DNA of 63,557 nt from Gnetum montanum (GCA_015680685.1 MNCI01014507.1:56500-120056); one strand, 5' to 3'; counted from the stretch's first letter, positions 1 to 12,052 are shown. Numbers and translations: made by a program. Notes: generated from the letters alone by a model not told the origin.

Positions 1-254
1 TGGGCATGCACTAGGAGAAAAGGGTTGAGAGGAAAAACTGATAAAAAGTCCCTACCTTAATACAAAAAACTACAAAACTTAAACTTAAAAAACTCTATAC
101 CAAATCTGCCTACCTCTTATTTATAGATGAGGAGACAGGCTATGATATTGTGTACATGATATCGCGTCTAGGCTGTGATATCACGTATGTGATATCACAT
201 CACGTACGTGATATCATGGGTGCCATATTGCAGCCAACAATTCATGACTCATCA
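1..254 (-). repeat. Partial 3' LTR of Athila-like element A
   Basis: This is the U3 side of an LTR whose element reads on the minus strand; the remainder lies beyond the window edge. It ends at the ATCA at 251-254, where the other copies in the window end in ATCA or CATCA. It contains a TATA-type block at 113-126 (minus-strand TATAAATAAGAGG) and a run of GATATC palindromes at about 150-235, both found at the same place in the LTRs of elements 1 and 2. No polypurine tract or pol follows: at 255 the sequence passes directly into gag, so most of the element has been deleted. Confidence 0.7.
113..126 (-). promoter_or_regulatory. LTR TATA box of element A
   Basis: The minus strand reads TATAAATAAGAGG, the same block found at the corresponding place in the LTRs of elements 1 and 2. 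Upstream of it, in element sense, lie repeated GATATC palindromes. It is probably the core promoter of the retroelement; activity cannot be judged. Confidence 0.5.
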
Positions 255-1233
255 CTAGTCTTTTGATCCTACTGTCCTTCTAGTGCCTTGTTAGAATCCT
301 AACATCCTCTATGATATCTAACATACTTTGGATGACGAGTAGGGTTTCATCGTGATCATACTGTCTATGACATCTATGATGCCTATGTTGTTCCCTACTC
401 TCCCTTCTTTCATGTTGTGTCTCTTTGAAATGCCCTCATCCCCTTTCTCGACTATTTTATCTATGATCTCTATTTTGCTTACCATTGTCCTCATGGTCTT
501 TCCCTTTACAACTACATTCAAATCCCAAAGAAGAGGGGGAAGGAGATGATGAAGGTGAAGAGGAAGGAGGACTATCACCATGGCAATGCCTGTCACCTTC
601 TCTTCGGTGGTCGTGGCATCGATCATGGTTACAATCAGAATGTCCATCATTGTCATGTGTCCGTGTTCCTTTTTCAGATCCTTTGTGTCCACTAGTACTA
701 GAACCTGGGCTATGAATAGTTGAATGAATATTTTGATACACAATTCCTTGACCAAAGTCAACGATGGGAGCATCGTTTTATGGCAAACCTCCCGAGGCAG
801 GTTCACCACCCTCCTTTTCACTTAGGACATACAGGACATCTTGAGACCACTTCCCCTTCATGAATTTGTAATGTCTATCCTGTTGTAAATCCCTCTGGCG
901 TTGTGCCTATATGGGTTGATAATCTCTCGAATCTTGTTCATTCACAACATACTCCAATTGTAAGTGCTGCATACCAATTTGTGTCAGAGCACAAAGAAGC
1001 ATGCTCAGGATTGAGCAATCGAGAGGTAACACTATGTTACCTTCTAAATCACACCATCACAATTGTTCATCTTGGTGGAGGATAAAGGTAAAGTTTGGTA
1101 TATACTCATCAAGATAAGTGTATACTATGCGAAACTGTTGGGGCACTGGCAGATCATCATGTGCACTATGCCTCCGATTATTCATTGTGTCAGACCTAGT
1201 CGGTGAAGCACTCTCATAAGAAAAAGCAGACAT
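255..1233 (-). pseudogene. Athila-like gag, N-terminal part, decayed
   Basis: The start codon at 1233 gives MSAFSYESASPTRS, matching the gag starts of element 1 (25993) and element 2 (48212). The reading frame is then broken by stops and frameshifts. A basic, Arg/Asp/His- and Ser/Pro-rich stretch at about 460-740 (SPSSSPSP, repeated RD/RH pairs) corresponds to the SR-like region of the other two gags. The core gag domain and the zinc knuckle are missing because a deletion joins this point to the LTR at 254. It is a non-functional remnant. Confidence 0.7.
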
Positions 1234-1643
1234 GATTGATTATTTAGTGTGCAATACTCTTTTTCAATGATTATAGAATAACTAACCCTAAGGGTTCATT
1301 CCAATGATGGAAAGGATTTCCTAAGTTCTAATCAGCACACAAACAACAAAATCCTCAGCAACAACACCAATGATAAGTGGCTAGGTACCCCTACGTCTAA
1401 CCATACGAATATGAGTGTTNCTCATATTCGTATGGTTAGACGTAGGGGTACCTAGCCACTTATCATTGGTGTTGTTGCTGAGGATTTTGTTGTTTGTGTG
1501 CTGATTAGAACTTAGGAAATCCTTTCCATCATTGGAATGAACCCTTAGGGTTAGTTATTCTATAATCATTGAAAAAGAGTATTGCACACTAAATAATCAA
1601 TCATGTCTTCTTTTTCTTATGAGAGTGCTTCACCGACTAGGTC
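1193..1643. other. Assembly fold-back around single N (1420)
   Basis: Bases 1193-1415 and 1421-1643 are reverse complements of one another over 223 bp with one mismatch that I could see. The hinge is a single N at 1420 and the right arm ends exactly at a second N (1644). A natural inverted duplication would not be bounded by two single Ns, so this is probably a gap-filling error. The right arm should not be annotated as independent sequence. Confidence 0.85.
1351..1370 (-). other. Primer-binding site of element A
   Basis: Immediately inside the 5' LTR the minus strand reads TTGGTGTTGTTGCTGAGGAT. It is a degenerate match to the 3' end of plant tRNA-Asp (expected TGGCGCCGTTGCCGGGGA), the primer commonly reported for Athila-type elements. 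Elements 1 and 2 carry better versions at the same position. Confidence 0.55.
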
Positions 1644-2267
1644 NTAAGGCACAATTGTATGGTTAATTAAACTTGAGGTATATGATTTGTATGCTTTTTA
1701 TGTTTTATGTTCTTGGTGCTTAAAAATAGAGAAATGAAATAATTTTGTAGCTAATTTGATTTAACTAGTTAACTATTCTCTAACTAGTCCTAACACCAGC
1801 ATTTGTTCCCACTCTTCGGAAACATCTTGAACTAGAGTAACACTACTGGGATTACCAAACGCTAGTTGTTACTGGGTTACCAAGTATTCCACATATGCTC
1901 GAAGTGGTCGTGCTGAGTGTGCTACTTTGTTGGTAATTAACAATTCAACAGAAAGAACATTGATTAACTAATGAGAGTATCAAATAACAGTAAATAACAT
2001 TAAATGAAATAATTAAGCTATTATGAATGTTGTAAGGTTTATCACAAAGTTCATCTTTATTTTCGATCACAAGGTATGCTCAAGTACACAATGCTTGAAT
2101 AAAGATCCATTCACTTTATGACTCTTACTCTGGGCACTCAGAAATAATTCTAACTCTGAAAGGGAAAAACTACAAGAGTTTAGCTAAGGGACTAAAAAAC
2201 TAGTGCCAAACCAAGTGCCCCAGTCTCTTATTTATAAGCAACGAGACAAGCTCCAACATCATGACTC
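1371..2267 (-). repeat. 5' LTR of Athila-like element A (disturbed)
   Basis: The LTR starts TGATAAGTGGC, and its body follows the element 2 LTR block by block (the CCATACGAATA block, the TTACTGGGTTACCAAG block, the AAAGATCCATTCACTT block, and CTCTTATTTATA near 2225). The segment between 1421 and 1643 is the artefactual inverted copy. The right end is uncertain: the palindromic GATATC block of other copies is missing, and I place the edge near 2267. No target-site duplication could be confirmed because the left LTR is cut by the window edge. Confidence 0.6.
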
Positions 2268-2360
2268 ATAACCCATTAATAATGTGCCTTAGTTATTCCC
2301 TTTAAGAAAATTAGTGGTCTAAGCATTAATGTAAAAGTGAATAATACTTGCTCATAGCTA

Positions 2361-3640
2361 TACTAAGGGATTCATGTGTCCCTTATTTTCATCCTTGGAT
2401 ATATTTTCTAAAGTTTAACATTTGTAAATATGTTTGGTACTTATTATTAAATAATTCCAACATGCTACTTTATCTTCTAATTGATTCTAGTTTTAAGGAT
2501 TTGTACAAGCTCTTTGCCTCCTTAATGAGTATTTTTGAAAACAACTTTAACTTATTCCAATTCTTTTCTACATTTTGTAGGGCATAGACATCATGGAATT
2601 CTTGAAGGTGGTGTTGTGGATTTGCATTATATTCTCCTTCAAACATTAGAATATTATTCATGTCAAGTTACTTGTTGTAACTATTCTTTGGATGTTTAGT
2701 CAGAATGTACACTTCTTCTCTTATATTAATCATGCTTGTGGTAGCCAATAGGAGTTTTTCATAGTCTTTAAGTTTGTAGTTTCTATTGTAGTAGTGACCC
2801 CTTTGATGCTCATAGTGCTCTCTTCTCCCATGTCTCAATTCTTTCTTTTTTCTTCATTATCATCATCTTCTTCATTAGGATGCCTTCTTCTATCTACATG
2901 TCTATCATGATTCCTTGTTCTCTCTCTATCAAGATCCTTTTGTATTTGTTTCTACTTCTCAAAATCTATTGAAAAGTATGATGAAGAGTATGAAGGACTT
3001 AGAGAGTGATGCCAATTGGCTTTCCTTTTAAAATCCCTTGATTCATCTTTTTTGGATATCCTAGAGGTCCTAGGCCTTGGATCTCTCCAAAGTCTAAAGT
3101 CTACCTCATTGCTTCTATGAGTTTAGACACGAGCCTTATGTAATTTTAACTACATATGATATTCAATATATGAAGGATGTGTTGGAAGTTGGATCTATGG
3201 TGATGATGAGACTTCTTAACATTTTGTGGTGTATCCTCCTTTTCTATAAGGACAGTTGTCTAGGGTACCCTTTTACCTTTCTCTTATTTATATCTTGCAT
3301 CTATGATAATATCTATCCTAGCTTAAGCCTTTGTTAGCTAGAATGACCTGGTCATATTCTTTATGACTTGGTGTCCTCCTTATACATGGCCAAGAATTGA
3401 TCAAAGTAGAGTTCCTTGAAGCACATATGATACTAAATGATTTAGTGATAAGATAATATTGTCTTATAAGTCCCTCCATCTAAACTATTCATCCCAGTGA
3501 AAAAAGAATGAAAAGTTAGGATAATATGGATTGACATGAGCAAATGATATTCTAGTATGCATCAATCTACTATAATTTTCCTTATTATAATTTGTATCAT
3601 TATTTTCATTAAGGTTAATGGTAGCTGGAGATTTCATTGT
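2361..3640 (-). pseudogene. Athila-like gag relic (element X)
   Basis: The clearest part, 2661-2470, reads MNNILMFEGEYNANPQHHLQ, then EFHDVYALQNVEKNW. It aligns residue for residue with the gag core of element 1 at about 25020-24830 (MNNILRFEGGYNIDPQNHLQ). Upstream of it, at about 2800-3000, is the Arg/His/Asp-rich segment seen in the other gags. Many stops and frameshifts show that this copy is older than elements 1 and 2. It is cut on the left near element A and followed on the right by a primer-binding site and partial LTR, which fixes its orientation. Confidence 0.65.
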
Positions 3641-3776
3641 GTGTAGAAGTCATTTTGAATTAATTAATGCTTGAGTATTTATTTTTAGAAATTATTATAA
3701 GTATTGAAAATTAAATTTGAAAATAATTGATACAATGAATTGTGATAAAATCCACTAATTAGTAAATATTAACATC

Positions 3777-3796
3777 ATCCTTAGTAATGACACCAA
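3777..3796 (-). other. Degenerate primer-binding site (element X)
   Basis: The minus strand reads TTGGTGTCATTACTAAGGAT directly inside the LTR start at 3797. It is a decayed form of the tRNA-Asp site found at 26119-26138 and 48329-48348. Confidence 0.45.
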
Positions 3797-4090
3797 TGAT
3801 AAGTGATGAGAGTTTTAAACACTCAACCATATAAGTTACAAGTGCACACATGTGATTAGATCATAATCTATGGATGAGGCAATGTAGGTATACTAGCAAG
3901 TTGATAAATTCATGATCATTGTCTTTTCACTAGAGTTAGCGAAGTTTAAAACATATGGTTTAACTCTAAGTGAGGCATATGATCAAATGATGTTGTATGG
4001 CTCTTAGTGTACTAAGGTAAGATATAGTGAAGTGAATATAAACTCTATTAATATGAACATAAGAAAAAAGATATTTTAGCCTAACAATAA
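3797..4090 (-). repeat. Partial 5' LTR (element X)
   Basis: The sequence starts TGATAAGTGATGAG and then follows the LTR of element 3 at 49967 onward: the CAACCATA block, the GATTAGATCATAATCT block, the TCATTGTCTTTTCACT block, and GTGAGGCATATGA. Similarity fades at about 4090, so more than half of a normal 850-890 bp LTR is gone. It is closer to the element 3 LTR than to those of elements 1 and 2, which suggests two subfamilies. Confidence 0.6.
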
Positions 4091-4499
4091 TCATACCACT
4101 TATATGCCTTAGGGTCACCTTCTTATCTTTGAGAAGGGTATATTACCATAAGCAAAGAATATTAAGAACATTAAGAAGCAAATAATATCTCATGGATATC
4201 TTAGTATATTGATCTCTATTTCTTTGAGACCTTTGTTGAAGAAGAAGCCAGGGAGAATTGCAATGGTATATTGATCTTGCTAAGCTGAAGAAGAAGTAGG
4301 TGACGAAGCATTTCTTTGTCCCTTAGAAAAGGAAGAAACATCTTGGGATGCTAGTTATCCCTTTTCTTGTTTCATAGCCTTCTTAGCTTTATTATGAAAT
4401 GATAGAAATTCTTGGTCACCACACTAGATGACAACTTCTTCAATGCATATAACAACTAGAAAAGCATCACTTAGAGAGTGAGACTTAGGATAAATCATC

Positions 4500-5985
4500 C
4501 TTGTATAGTTAATTATTGAAACATTAAAGATGTATTGTAAATGACATTTTTCCAAATGATAGGATAATTTAATTAATGCTACTATCCATTAGGAAATGAA
4601 CTTATAGATGGGCACATTTGGAACATTCTTGATTCCTACAAAGATCATGACATTGCTACCTTAAGGAACATTGAACTTGAAGCATTCAATAAAAGCCACC
4701 AATAGTTGTTCAGGGAGGCAATAGAACCATGGGGTAAGAATCTATACCATTCCAACCCTCTTCTAGAGAGAGAATTGGAGAAATACCTTAGTACAATGTG
4801 AGGATAATGAGCAAGAAACATGCATTCATTTCTAAACATAATGTCATAATTCATAGGATCTCATGTTTCACCATTGTACTTTGTAAAGGATGGTAGTGAA
4901 ACCCACTTAGGTAGAACTAACATGGGGATAATAAAACTAGCATGATTACTGAGAACCTAATCCAAAGAAATAAGAGAGCCTCATTACATGACCATTGCCT
5001 TAGCTACTTTTTCTTCAATGCTTTGAAGGTAGAACATAACATCATTAAGTATGACTAATAGGTATGAATTTGTTCTAGGGAAGTAAGGGATGGGCTAAGC
5101 TATAGTGACTAGAGGAGGTGTTAAAGGAGGATACATATACATAATGGGTCTAAAATCTATGAAAATATGTGTGCCCAATGAAACATAATTAGGTGGACAT
5201 ATAAGGAAATACTATGCATTGCTAGGTTGGAAAATGCTAAACATGGATAAGGTGATAGTGGTAGAAAATAAAATAGAAGGGAATGAAGGTATGATGGAAT
5301 GAGGTTAAAGAATAGAATAGGTAGATCTGAGAAATGGGTTATGAGATTAAAAAATGAATGAGAGGTATTGACATTATTGAGAGGAAATAGGTAAAATGGT
5401 GAAGGAATAGAGCTAACTAACAAGCTAAGATTAGAAGGTCTCATGCTACAAGAAATAGATCTAGGTAAATAGATTTGAGTAGTTCTAACATTAATGTTAT
5501 GTATATGATGTGAAAGGGAAATGGTTTTGTTTGGTTCTTCAGTCATCGGTTCTTCATCTTTATTAGTTAGAAGAATTTTTTACTTTGAGGCTACACTTCC
5601 TATTTTTCCTCTAATAGTAATGTGAGGACCAAAATATTGATCTAGAATAACTTTCATTCTAGCCTCTTTAAATTACAAATATACTCTTTCATATATTTTC
5701 TTTTGTTCCATGATAAATTCTGCAATTTCCTTTACTTCCTCATGATCTAGGTCAATTGGATGATCTAGATTATGAACAAAAGGAGAGAGATCATTTTTCC
5801 TCTCATATTCTACCATGATCTTAAACATATCTTGTGTGAGTAAGTAGTCTAGCTCTCTCTAGACACAGGCTAGCTTGTAGTCCCTTTAGCTTGATTCTTC
5901 TAAAATTTCTTAATTTTTTCTTAGATCAATAAGCCTTTGAAGCTTAAAGAAATATGAATTAGAAGATGATGCCATGATTGTAGAT
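4500..5985 (-). pseudogene. Gag-like coding relic of a second Ty3-type element
   Basis: A minus-strand start at about 5970 gives MASSSNSYFFKLQRLIDLRK, followed in several frames by charged, helix-like sequence (LDYLLTQDMFKIMVEYERKN near 5820). At 4854-4645 it reads VLRYFSNSLSRRGLEWYRFL, then PHGSIASLN. This resembles the retrotransposon gag core, where a Leu/Phe-rich helix is followed by ...SL...A..WF..LP.GSI. Several stops and shifts interrupt it. No LTR or primer-binding site could be assigned. The family call rests only on this gag-like motif and could be wrong. Confidence 0.35.
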
Positions 5986-6872
5986 GTATTTAGAAAATAA
6001 CTATGACTTTAAAGGGTTGTTGCTAAAGTTTTAGTTTTTTTTCCTACAAATAGGTTTGAACTTTAAATAGAAGACAAGAATTTATTTAGGAAAAATGTAA
6101 AATTCACAAGAGAAATGACATGATGTTAGTATTTCAATGCAACATATCATTTAGACTTAGAAAACTTTATTAATGAGTAGATCCTAAAAATAGCACTAAT
6201 TTCTATAGATGGGTCCTCATTCTAGTGACAAAACAATGTTGTGGGCAGAATCATCATAAATTTAAGATTCAAAATAACCTTATGAAAAATAAGCTAAGCA
6301 TTCCAAAACCACCAAATGATTTAAAGAAATAAATATCCAAATCAAATGGGGATAAATAGATCGTTAGAAAACTCCAACAATTTGAGGTAGCATTTTGCCA
6401 AACACAAGCAAATCACAAGTGAAAGATAGTGCGTGAAATAGCTAATAAAAATAAATAAATGCAATGGGAAAGAAATAGCATATGTATGATGAAATGTGAA
6501 AAATATTATGTGAGGTGAGATATATGAAGAAATAGAGCATATTTAACTAAAATAAAATCCATGAAATGAAAATAGAATACATATGATAAGTTAAAGATAT
6601 AATCGCACCTCTAAATCAAAAGCATAGTGAAATAGATTTGTTATAGCACCAATACAAATAGAAAAAGAAAAGCTATAATTCAAAGAAATATAATAATCAG
6701 GAATGAACCTAAGAAAATGCATTAATGATCTTTTGAGATGAAATCAAGGGATAAGGAATGGTTGACAAGGGGTTGCGTTATCCCATTATTGTTTGATGTG
6801 TGTGCCTGATTGAAGATCTCAAATAGAAAAGAATTGCTACAAATTGGAAATTGGAAAATGCATAGAGAAAAG
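5986..6872. other. AT-rich interval, no gene seen
   Basis: This is AT-rich non-coding sequence with stops in all frames. The last 40 bases before 6873 are purine-rich (TTGGAAATTGGAAAATG...AGAGAAAAG) and could be the decayed polypurine tract of the element whose LTR follows. Nothing else is recognisable. Confidence 0.4.
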
Positions 6873-7441
6873 TGTAACATTCCCATTTCCAAATGGTGTT
6901 ACTACATAATAAAGATGGTGTCTCATCTTAACAAGTATCATGATTATCGTAATGAGACTTGAAAGGGCAATTTTAATTAAGACCTAAAAGAGTGCATTGT
7001 AATAATGGATGTCTCTTAAGGTGACCTTTAGGGGTTTGACTTAAGGCATTTATACCCATGGTTAGAGGTTGTGCTAGCATGGAGTTGCAGAGCTAGTCAA
7101 GGATGAGTAACGGGAGCTAGGTGAATCGAGATAGGAAGTGGACTAGTCATCCCTTTTAGCTGATAATAGGCCTAACCGTGGTGGTAGTGTTGGATTATCT
7201 CTAAGGAATAGATGCCAAAGGAAGAAAACCCCAAGGAACACTCTTAAAGCATGATCTAGATACACTATTGCACTTCAATAAAGAATTCTTTCCTCTTTCC
7301 TTTTACATTTCCCTCTTATTTTCTCTATATATATGTCGAATGTTACATATATTTGACGTTTGGTATATTATCTTCTTATGCATAATGTCTAATATAATGT
7401 TTATTTGACATTTACCATGATATTCGGAACAGGATGTTACA
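6873..7441 (+). repeat. Solo-type LTR, TGTAACATTCC family
   Basis: The segment starts TGTAACATTCC and ends GGATGTTACA, giving the short terminal inverted repeat and TG...CA ends expected of an LTR. Its length (569 bp) fits. It contains a plausible polyadenylation region (AATAAAGAATTC near 7278) and a TATATATATG stretch. The flanking pentamers (AAAAG on the left, ACAAA on the right) do not match, so it may be one LTR of a broken element rather than a clean solo LTR. It is unrelated to the Athila-like LTRs in this window. Confidence 0.55.
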
Positions 7442-8357
7442 ACAAAAAATTAAATTATATTTTCACATGGATCCAAATTCAATGAAATTCTCCATGTGCT
7501 AGGATGGAGGGAATACAAATGTATCACTAGAATGGACAAAGGGAAATCATTGAACTCATAAGGTTAAAAACTGCATAGAGATCCTGATATCTAGAAAGAC
7601 AATCCCAGAAAGGATTGCTATTGCAAAGAGCTCTCATTTCATTCAGAGATAGAGTAGATGCCTGCCTCTCTTTAGCAATGATCACTTGTTGGTATGTCAC
7701 TAGTATCTGACTAGTTTTCAATAGAATAATTGTCAATTGGTCTCTAATCCTTTTCTATTTAGGGGCATGATCTTATTTGTAAGCCATAAATGCCTTGTAG
7801 ATTGTAATGAAATGATGCATTGAGGCTCACAAAATCTTCTTGAAAGCTTTGGATGGGAGAAATGACGTGCGTAAATATCGCAGAGATTGAAAATACATAT
7901 CTAACATTAAAAGTGATATTAGACATTGAAAGTAGGATTGAAACTAGATGTAAGAGAGTAAAATGAAATTATGCATTGACAACAAACTGTTAAAAAAGTT
8001 GAAGTCAGAATCGGTGTAAGAGACAATGCCAAACATTGAAATTGAAGTCTAAAAAATTAGCATCTAAAGTAACATTGTAAATGATGTGATACATCATTTT
8101 TTATGAACATTGAAGAGCATAAACAGTGTTGTTGATGATGCATGATGTTGAATTTTAAGACTAAATATGGCTTAAGCTGAAAAAACTATAAAATGTACTT
8201 GAAGCTCTAACTTGTGTAAAAGAAAGTCAAAGTGGGTACAACATTGCCCCCTCTTAATGGATATTGCTGAAAAGCTAAAGGAGAATTTTCTCAAGAAAAT
8301 ACACAAGCTACCAGATACCTACAAGAGAATTTGAATGAAATGGAATGATAAGGAATA
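7442..8357. other. Unassigned AT-rich interval
   Basis: No coding region can be supported. The longest minus-strand frame (7736-7527, 69 codons) has no recognisable motif and no clear continuation. The sequence contains repeated GACATTG/AACATTG words at 7900-8160 but no defined repeat unit. Confidence 0.4.
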
Positions 8358-8840
8358 ATGTCTGGGATGTCACCCATATAGCTACGGTGGAGTACTATGC
8401 CATAAAAGTGAGGCAAGGTTAGATCCTAGAAAGCTCACATAAAAAATATCAATAGAGTGCTCTCTAATCTACTCAATTTTCTCAATCACATCCTCATTGG
8501 AGTAAAGCAGAGATGCTTGTTCAGCCTCACTAATGTAGAGTATGAAAGGAGAAAGGGATAAGGAAATATAGGAAGATAGCTAAAAGAAAAAATAGAAAAT
8601 AATAAGAAAAGGGGAAAGTATACTATAGACATCACCAATATACTAATGGTGGAATGCTATATCATAGAAGTGGGACATAACTAGATTCCTAAAATTTAAC
8701 TCTATCTTACCTCACTTATACAAACTTTCAAACTTCTTACATCACTCTACACTTAATATTTTCTCACTTTCTCACTACATTAGGATAGAGATACTTGTTT
8801 TACCTCACTAACGCTAAATATAGAGAGGAATGTTTCTACC
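8358..8840. repeat. Diverged tandem duplication, about 260-280 bp apart
   Basis: Two blocks recur in the same order. GGTGGAGTACTATGCCATA (near 8389) is matched by GGTGGAATGCTATATCATA (near 8649). AGAGATGCTTGTTCAGCCTC (near 8505) is matched by AGAGATACTTGTTTTACCTC (near 8785). The spacing between copies is about 260-280 bp. The duplication is old and has no coding content. Confidence 0.5.
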
Positions 8841-10179
8841 ATAATGTGAAGCAGAAACATTACAAAGGAAATAAGAACTTTTACTTTTTGCTAAAAAAGG
8901 AATAATGTTTAGTAATGATCATGGCATAGTATGTTTTGTGCTTTGAAAAATAATTAGGAAATGTTCATCTCATAACGTTAAAGTAATTAAAAGCCATTTT
9001 ATAAAGGTTACATTGGCCCCACCATAGTATCAATAATGGCTTGGTTTGAATAAGTCTCAAGTTCAAGCTTCAAATAATGAAAATAAATTATATTTTCAAT
9101 TGCGTAAGATGGACAGGTTATTCTTCACAAAAATGCACTTGAAATGTTGATGTAATGAGCCAAGTTCATGATATTTCAACTGACAAGTTCACGAAAAGCA
9201 TTTTATTCTAATTCAACTATTTCAAGAGTTATTATTTCTATTGATATATATTAAGACTAATGGTATAGGTATTATAAAGGGATTGGCCGAAATAAAAAGT
9301 ATTTGTTTTATTCAATCATGTCCCATTTCACGAATTAGGAGAAGATGCATTTTCTCTGGTCCATATTTTCAAAGAGATAAAGGCCAAATTATGATTAATG
9401 AATGCACAAGATACAAAATTTGTAAAGTGGGCATTCCCCTATCTACGAATTGGGACATATCTAAGTTAGCCCAGTTTATAATTTAAAATGAAAAATTAGC
9501 CATGTGAGTAATTTAGCTGATATTTGTTAAATAGGTTAGCTCACTTTTAGTCTAGTCCAACATTGACAAAGTCCAAGTAAGCATGTGATTGGTATGAGGC
9601 TTGAAATAGTGCAAAAGGTATTTGGCCAATTCACCAAATGGGATAAAATAAGTTTATCTCAATTTGTTGAGTTAGATTAGAAAAGTTAAATGAACCAAAA
9701 TAAGCTGTGTCCTATTCATTATTCCACTAGAATTGATTTCTTCTAGTTTAGTCAAACGCATGGCCAATACATTGATAGAGGCCACATTAGTTAATGCACA
9801 CAAGTTAAAATTTGGCCATAAGATATGTGTCCTAGCTCAAGCGTCAATTAATAGCTCAAGCATCAATTAATTTTGGCCAAGAGGCCAACTCATCTCGCAA
9901 GATACGGGGGGAGGGGGAAGTGGATTTGTTGTCCTCCAAGTAACGCCCTCCATATCATGCACCACGTAAGATCCCACAAAATGGGAAAAAACATGAATCA
10001 AAGAGCCACACCTTTTCATATTCCCATTACACAGTGTGAACCAAAGAGCCATAGCTTTTTGTATTCCCAAAGCACACATAAAAATGCCAAATGCAACCAA
10101 ATGGAGAATGGGAATGGGAATGGGAATGAGAATTCCATTTTCATTCTATCTTTGTCTCTGTTTGTAATTGTTGCTGCAG
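8841..10179. other. Unassigned interval with frequent GGCCA words
   Basis: No gene is supported. Between 9270 and 9890 the words GGCCAA and TTGGCC recur unusually often, a bias also visible at 15600-19500. This may mean the two stretches once belonged to one element. A short GGGAAT microsatellite occurs at about 10108-10130. The final bases (about 10150-10179) form a pyrimidine-rich stretch ending in TGCTGCAG, which looks like the splice acceptor of the protease pseudogene that follows. Confidence 0.35.
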
Positions 10180-12052
10180 GCCACCTAGCCCAACTGAACC
10201 AGCTTCAATGATGCTAGCTTTGGAGCTCTGCTGGAGTGTTGGAAAGGAACCAACGATGGTGGCCCATGCTTCAACTACAATAACAAGCTCATCGGCATGT
10301 GCTTCTTCAACTGAGGTAGTAATAAGACAGTAGGCTAGTCGACCCTTACTGCATCCTTGCTCAACACCGAGGGCCATGACATGCACACATCATCAGCAAT
10401 CGTTGACAACACCGTGGTCAACATTAGCATGCTCGGCTATGCCAATGGCACTACCCGTGACATGGCCTAGCTTGCACGAATTGCCATCTACAAGGTCTGG
10501 TGGGAATGTGGCTTCTTTAGCTCTGACATCCTTGTGGCCATGGATGCCACTCTGTCCGACAGCATTGACATGCTTTCACTCTTGCTTGGTGATAACCCGT
10601 AGCAGTACTACACCAACAGCATCGCCATCGACGCCTTCACTATTGTAGTCGACTGCCATGTCTTTATTGCTTGCTCAACTGGAAACTCCAGACATAGTGT
10701 TGACATTGCCTCAAATCTTGTGCCCTAGATCATGACCATCGTTACTAGCACCCTTGACCGTGACTTCCTGGCCATCATGGTGCTTGTCGATGGTAACAAG
10801 TATGCTGGAACCTCCCTCTACTATAGGAAACTGCTATTGGAAGATCCAAATCTTACACTCATCTATGTTGGAAACACTAGCCTCAATGGCAACAGAAATG
10901 TGAACTTCTACACCTATGGTAGCTTGGACCCCAGAGGTAGAGGAGGCTTGAATCATAATACAATTTTTATTATAATAACTAAAAGATCCCTTCATTTAGG
11001 TTTTTTTTTTTGATAAAATTTATATATGAATTAGGCCAATATGTTTCTTGAGTAGCTTTGTCTAAATGTATGTTTTAAGCATAAAATTTTATAGGTAGGG
11101 GCAGGATGAGGGGTAGAGACAGAGACATTTGAGGAGGATAGTAATGGCTACAGTTGAAGTTGCAGCCTAAAGGGAAGGGTCTTCTAATGATTTTGTGTCA
11201 ACAATAGCCTTTGGTTATTGGAATCTCTTTCTAGAAACAAACTTTCTCCCAGTTTTTTTATGTGTGTTTTTGTTAATTTTTTATAGTGAATTGTAATGTG
11301 TTGAACATTACATTTTGATGATTTTGTGCAATTTTCATAGTTTCACTTCTGTCATCAATACTTAGCATGCTTTCCTATACATTTGCATTTCCAATGCAAA
11401 AACATTCCAAAGTTTGGTTCTGTTCTTTTTTCAATGCTTTCTGAAGTGGCAGGGAATTCTAAAATTGTAATTTTCTGCTACTATCTTGAGTAATCTTGTT
11501 TTGCTACACCTTTTTTTAATGTAAAGGAACATTTGTAAGTTCATATTCTTTTTATCTCTTTGTATATTTTGTGTAGGTTTTATCATTTCTATGGCTGTGC
11601 TTTGAAATTCAGCAGTTACCATGGAGTAGATGCGTTTAGTTGTCACGATTGTGACTACTTTTTCGTTTGCAATATGCATTTTAATAAAATGCAAAAGCAT
11701 TAGCATTTTTGCTAGCACATGAAAATTATTAGCCAATTTGAGATTTTGGCCTGACTTTGGTCATAACTTTAACAATTGTTGGCCTGACTTAAAGAATTCA
11801 AATTTGATAATTTTTTCTTACCTTCTCACATGCAGTGAGGCTTTTTCTTTATGTACATATTATTTGATTGATGGAATCTAATAGATGATATGGTTGTTAA
11901 CCTGGTAAATTTTAAAAATGAGAACTTCTACACCTCTGGCAGCCTAGACCCCGGGAAGATCTCCGACAAGATCATGTTGTGATGATCCTAGCCAATGCTG
12001 AGGAAAATGATGACGAGCTCTCCACCAACACACATGTCTTGCCATAATCATA
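10180..12052 (+). pseudogene. Subtilisin-like serine protease pseudogene fragment
   Basis: The reading frame, broken by stops, follows the plant subtilase (S8) pattern. SFNDASFGALLECWKGTNDG is followed by GPCFNYNNKLIG. GHDMHT replaces the GHGTHT catalytic-His motif, so GH..HT is partly kept. ARIAIYKVWWECGFFSSDIL leads to VAMDATLSD and then LSLLLG. STGNS and a region ending VP*IMTIVTSTLDRDF correspond to the oxyanion-side segment. Part of the PA insert survives at 11990-12050 (ILANAEENDDELSTNTHVLP). The Asp-box exon lies upstream or is lost, and the catalytic Ser region is absent. About 0.97 kb of foreign sequence splits the PA region (10935-11919). Dead gene. Confidence 0.8.
10935..11919. other. 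Insertion or duplication inside the protease pseudogene
   Basis: The words before and after this block are duplicates: GAACTTCTACACCTATGGTA at about 10902 and GAACTTCTACACCTCTGGCA at about 11921, each followed by GCYTRGACCCC. The intervening 985 bp is AT-rich, non-coding and lacks LTR or terminal inverted repeats. It may be an intron caught in an unequal crossover, or an insertion that duplicated about 35 bp. Confidence 0.45.

Noticed and set aside
5157-5546. 129-codon minus-strand hydrophobic frame taken alone as a membrane protein gene
   Set aside because: It is one piece of a broken, gag-like minus-strand relic; the composition reflects AT-rich DNA, and there is no start or promoter context.
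10099-10135. GGGAATGGGAATG run as a telomere-like repeat
   Set aside because: The unit is GGGAAT, not the plant telomere TTTAGGG, and only about four copies are present; a simple microsatellite.
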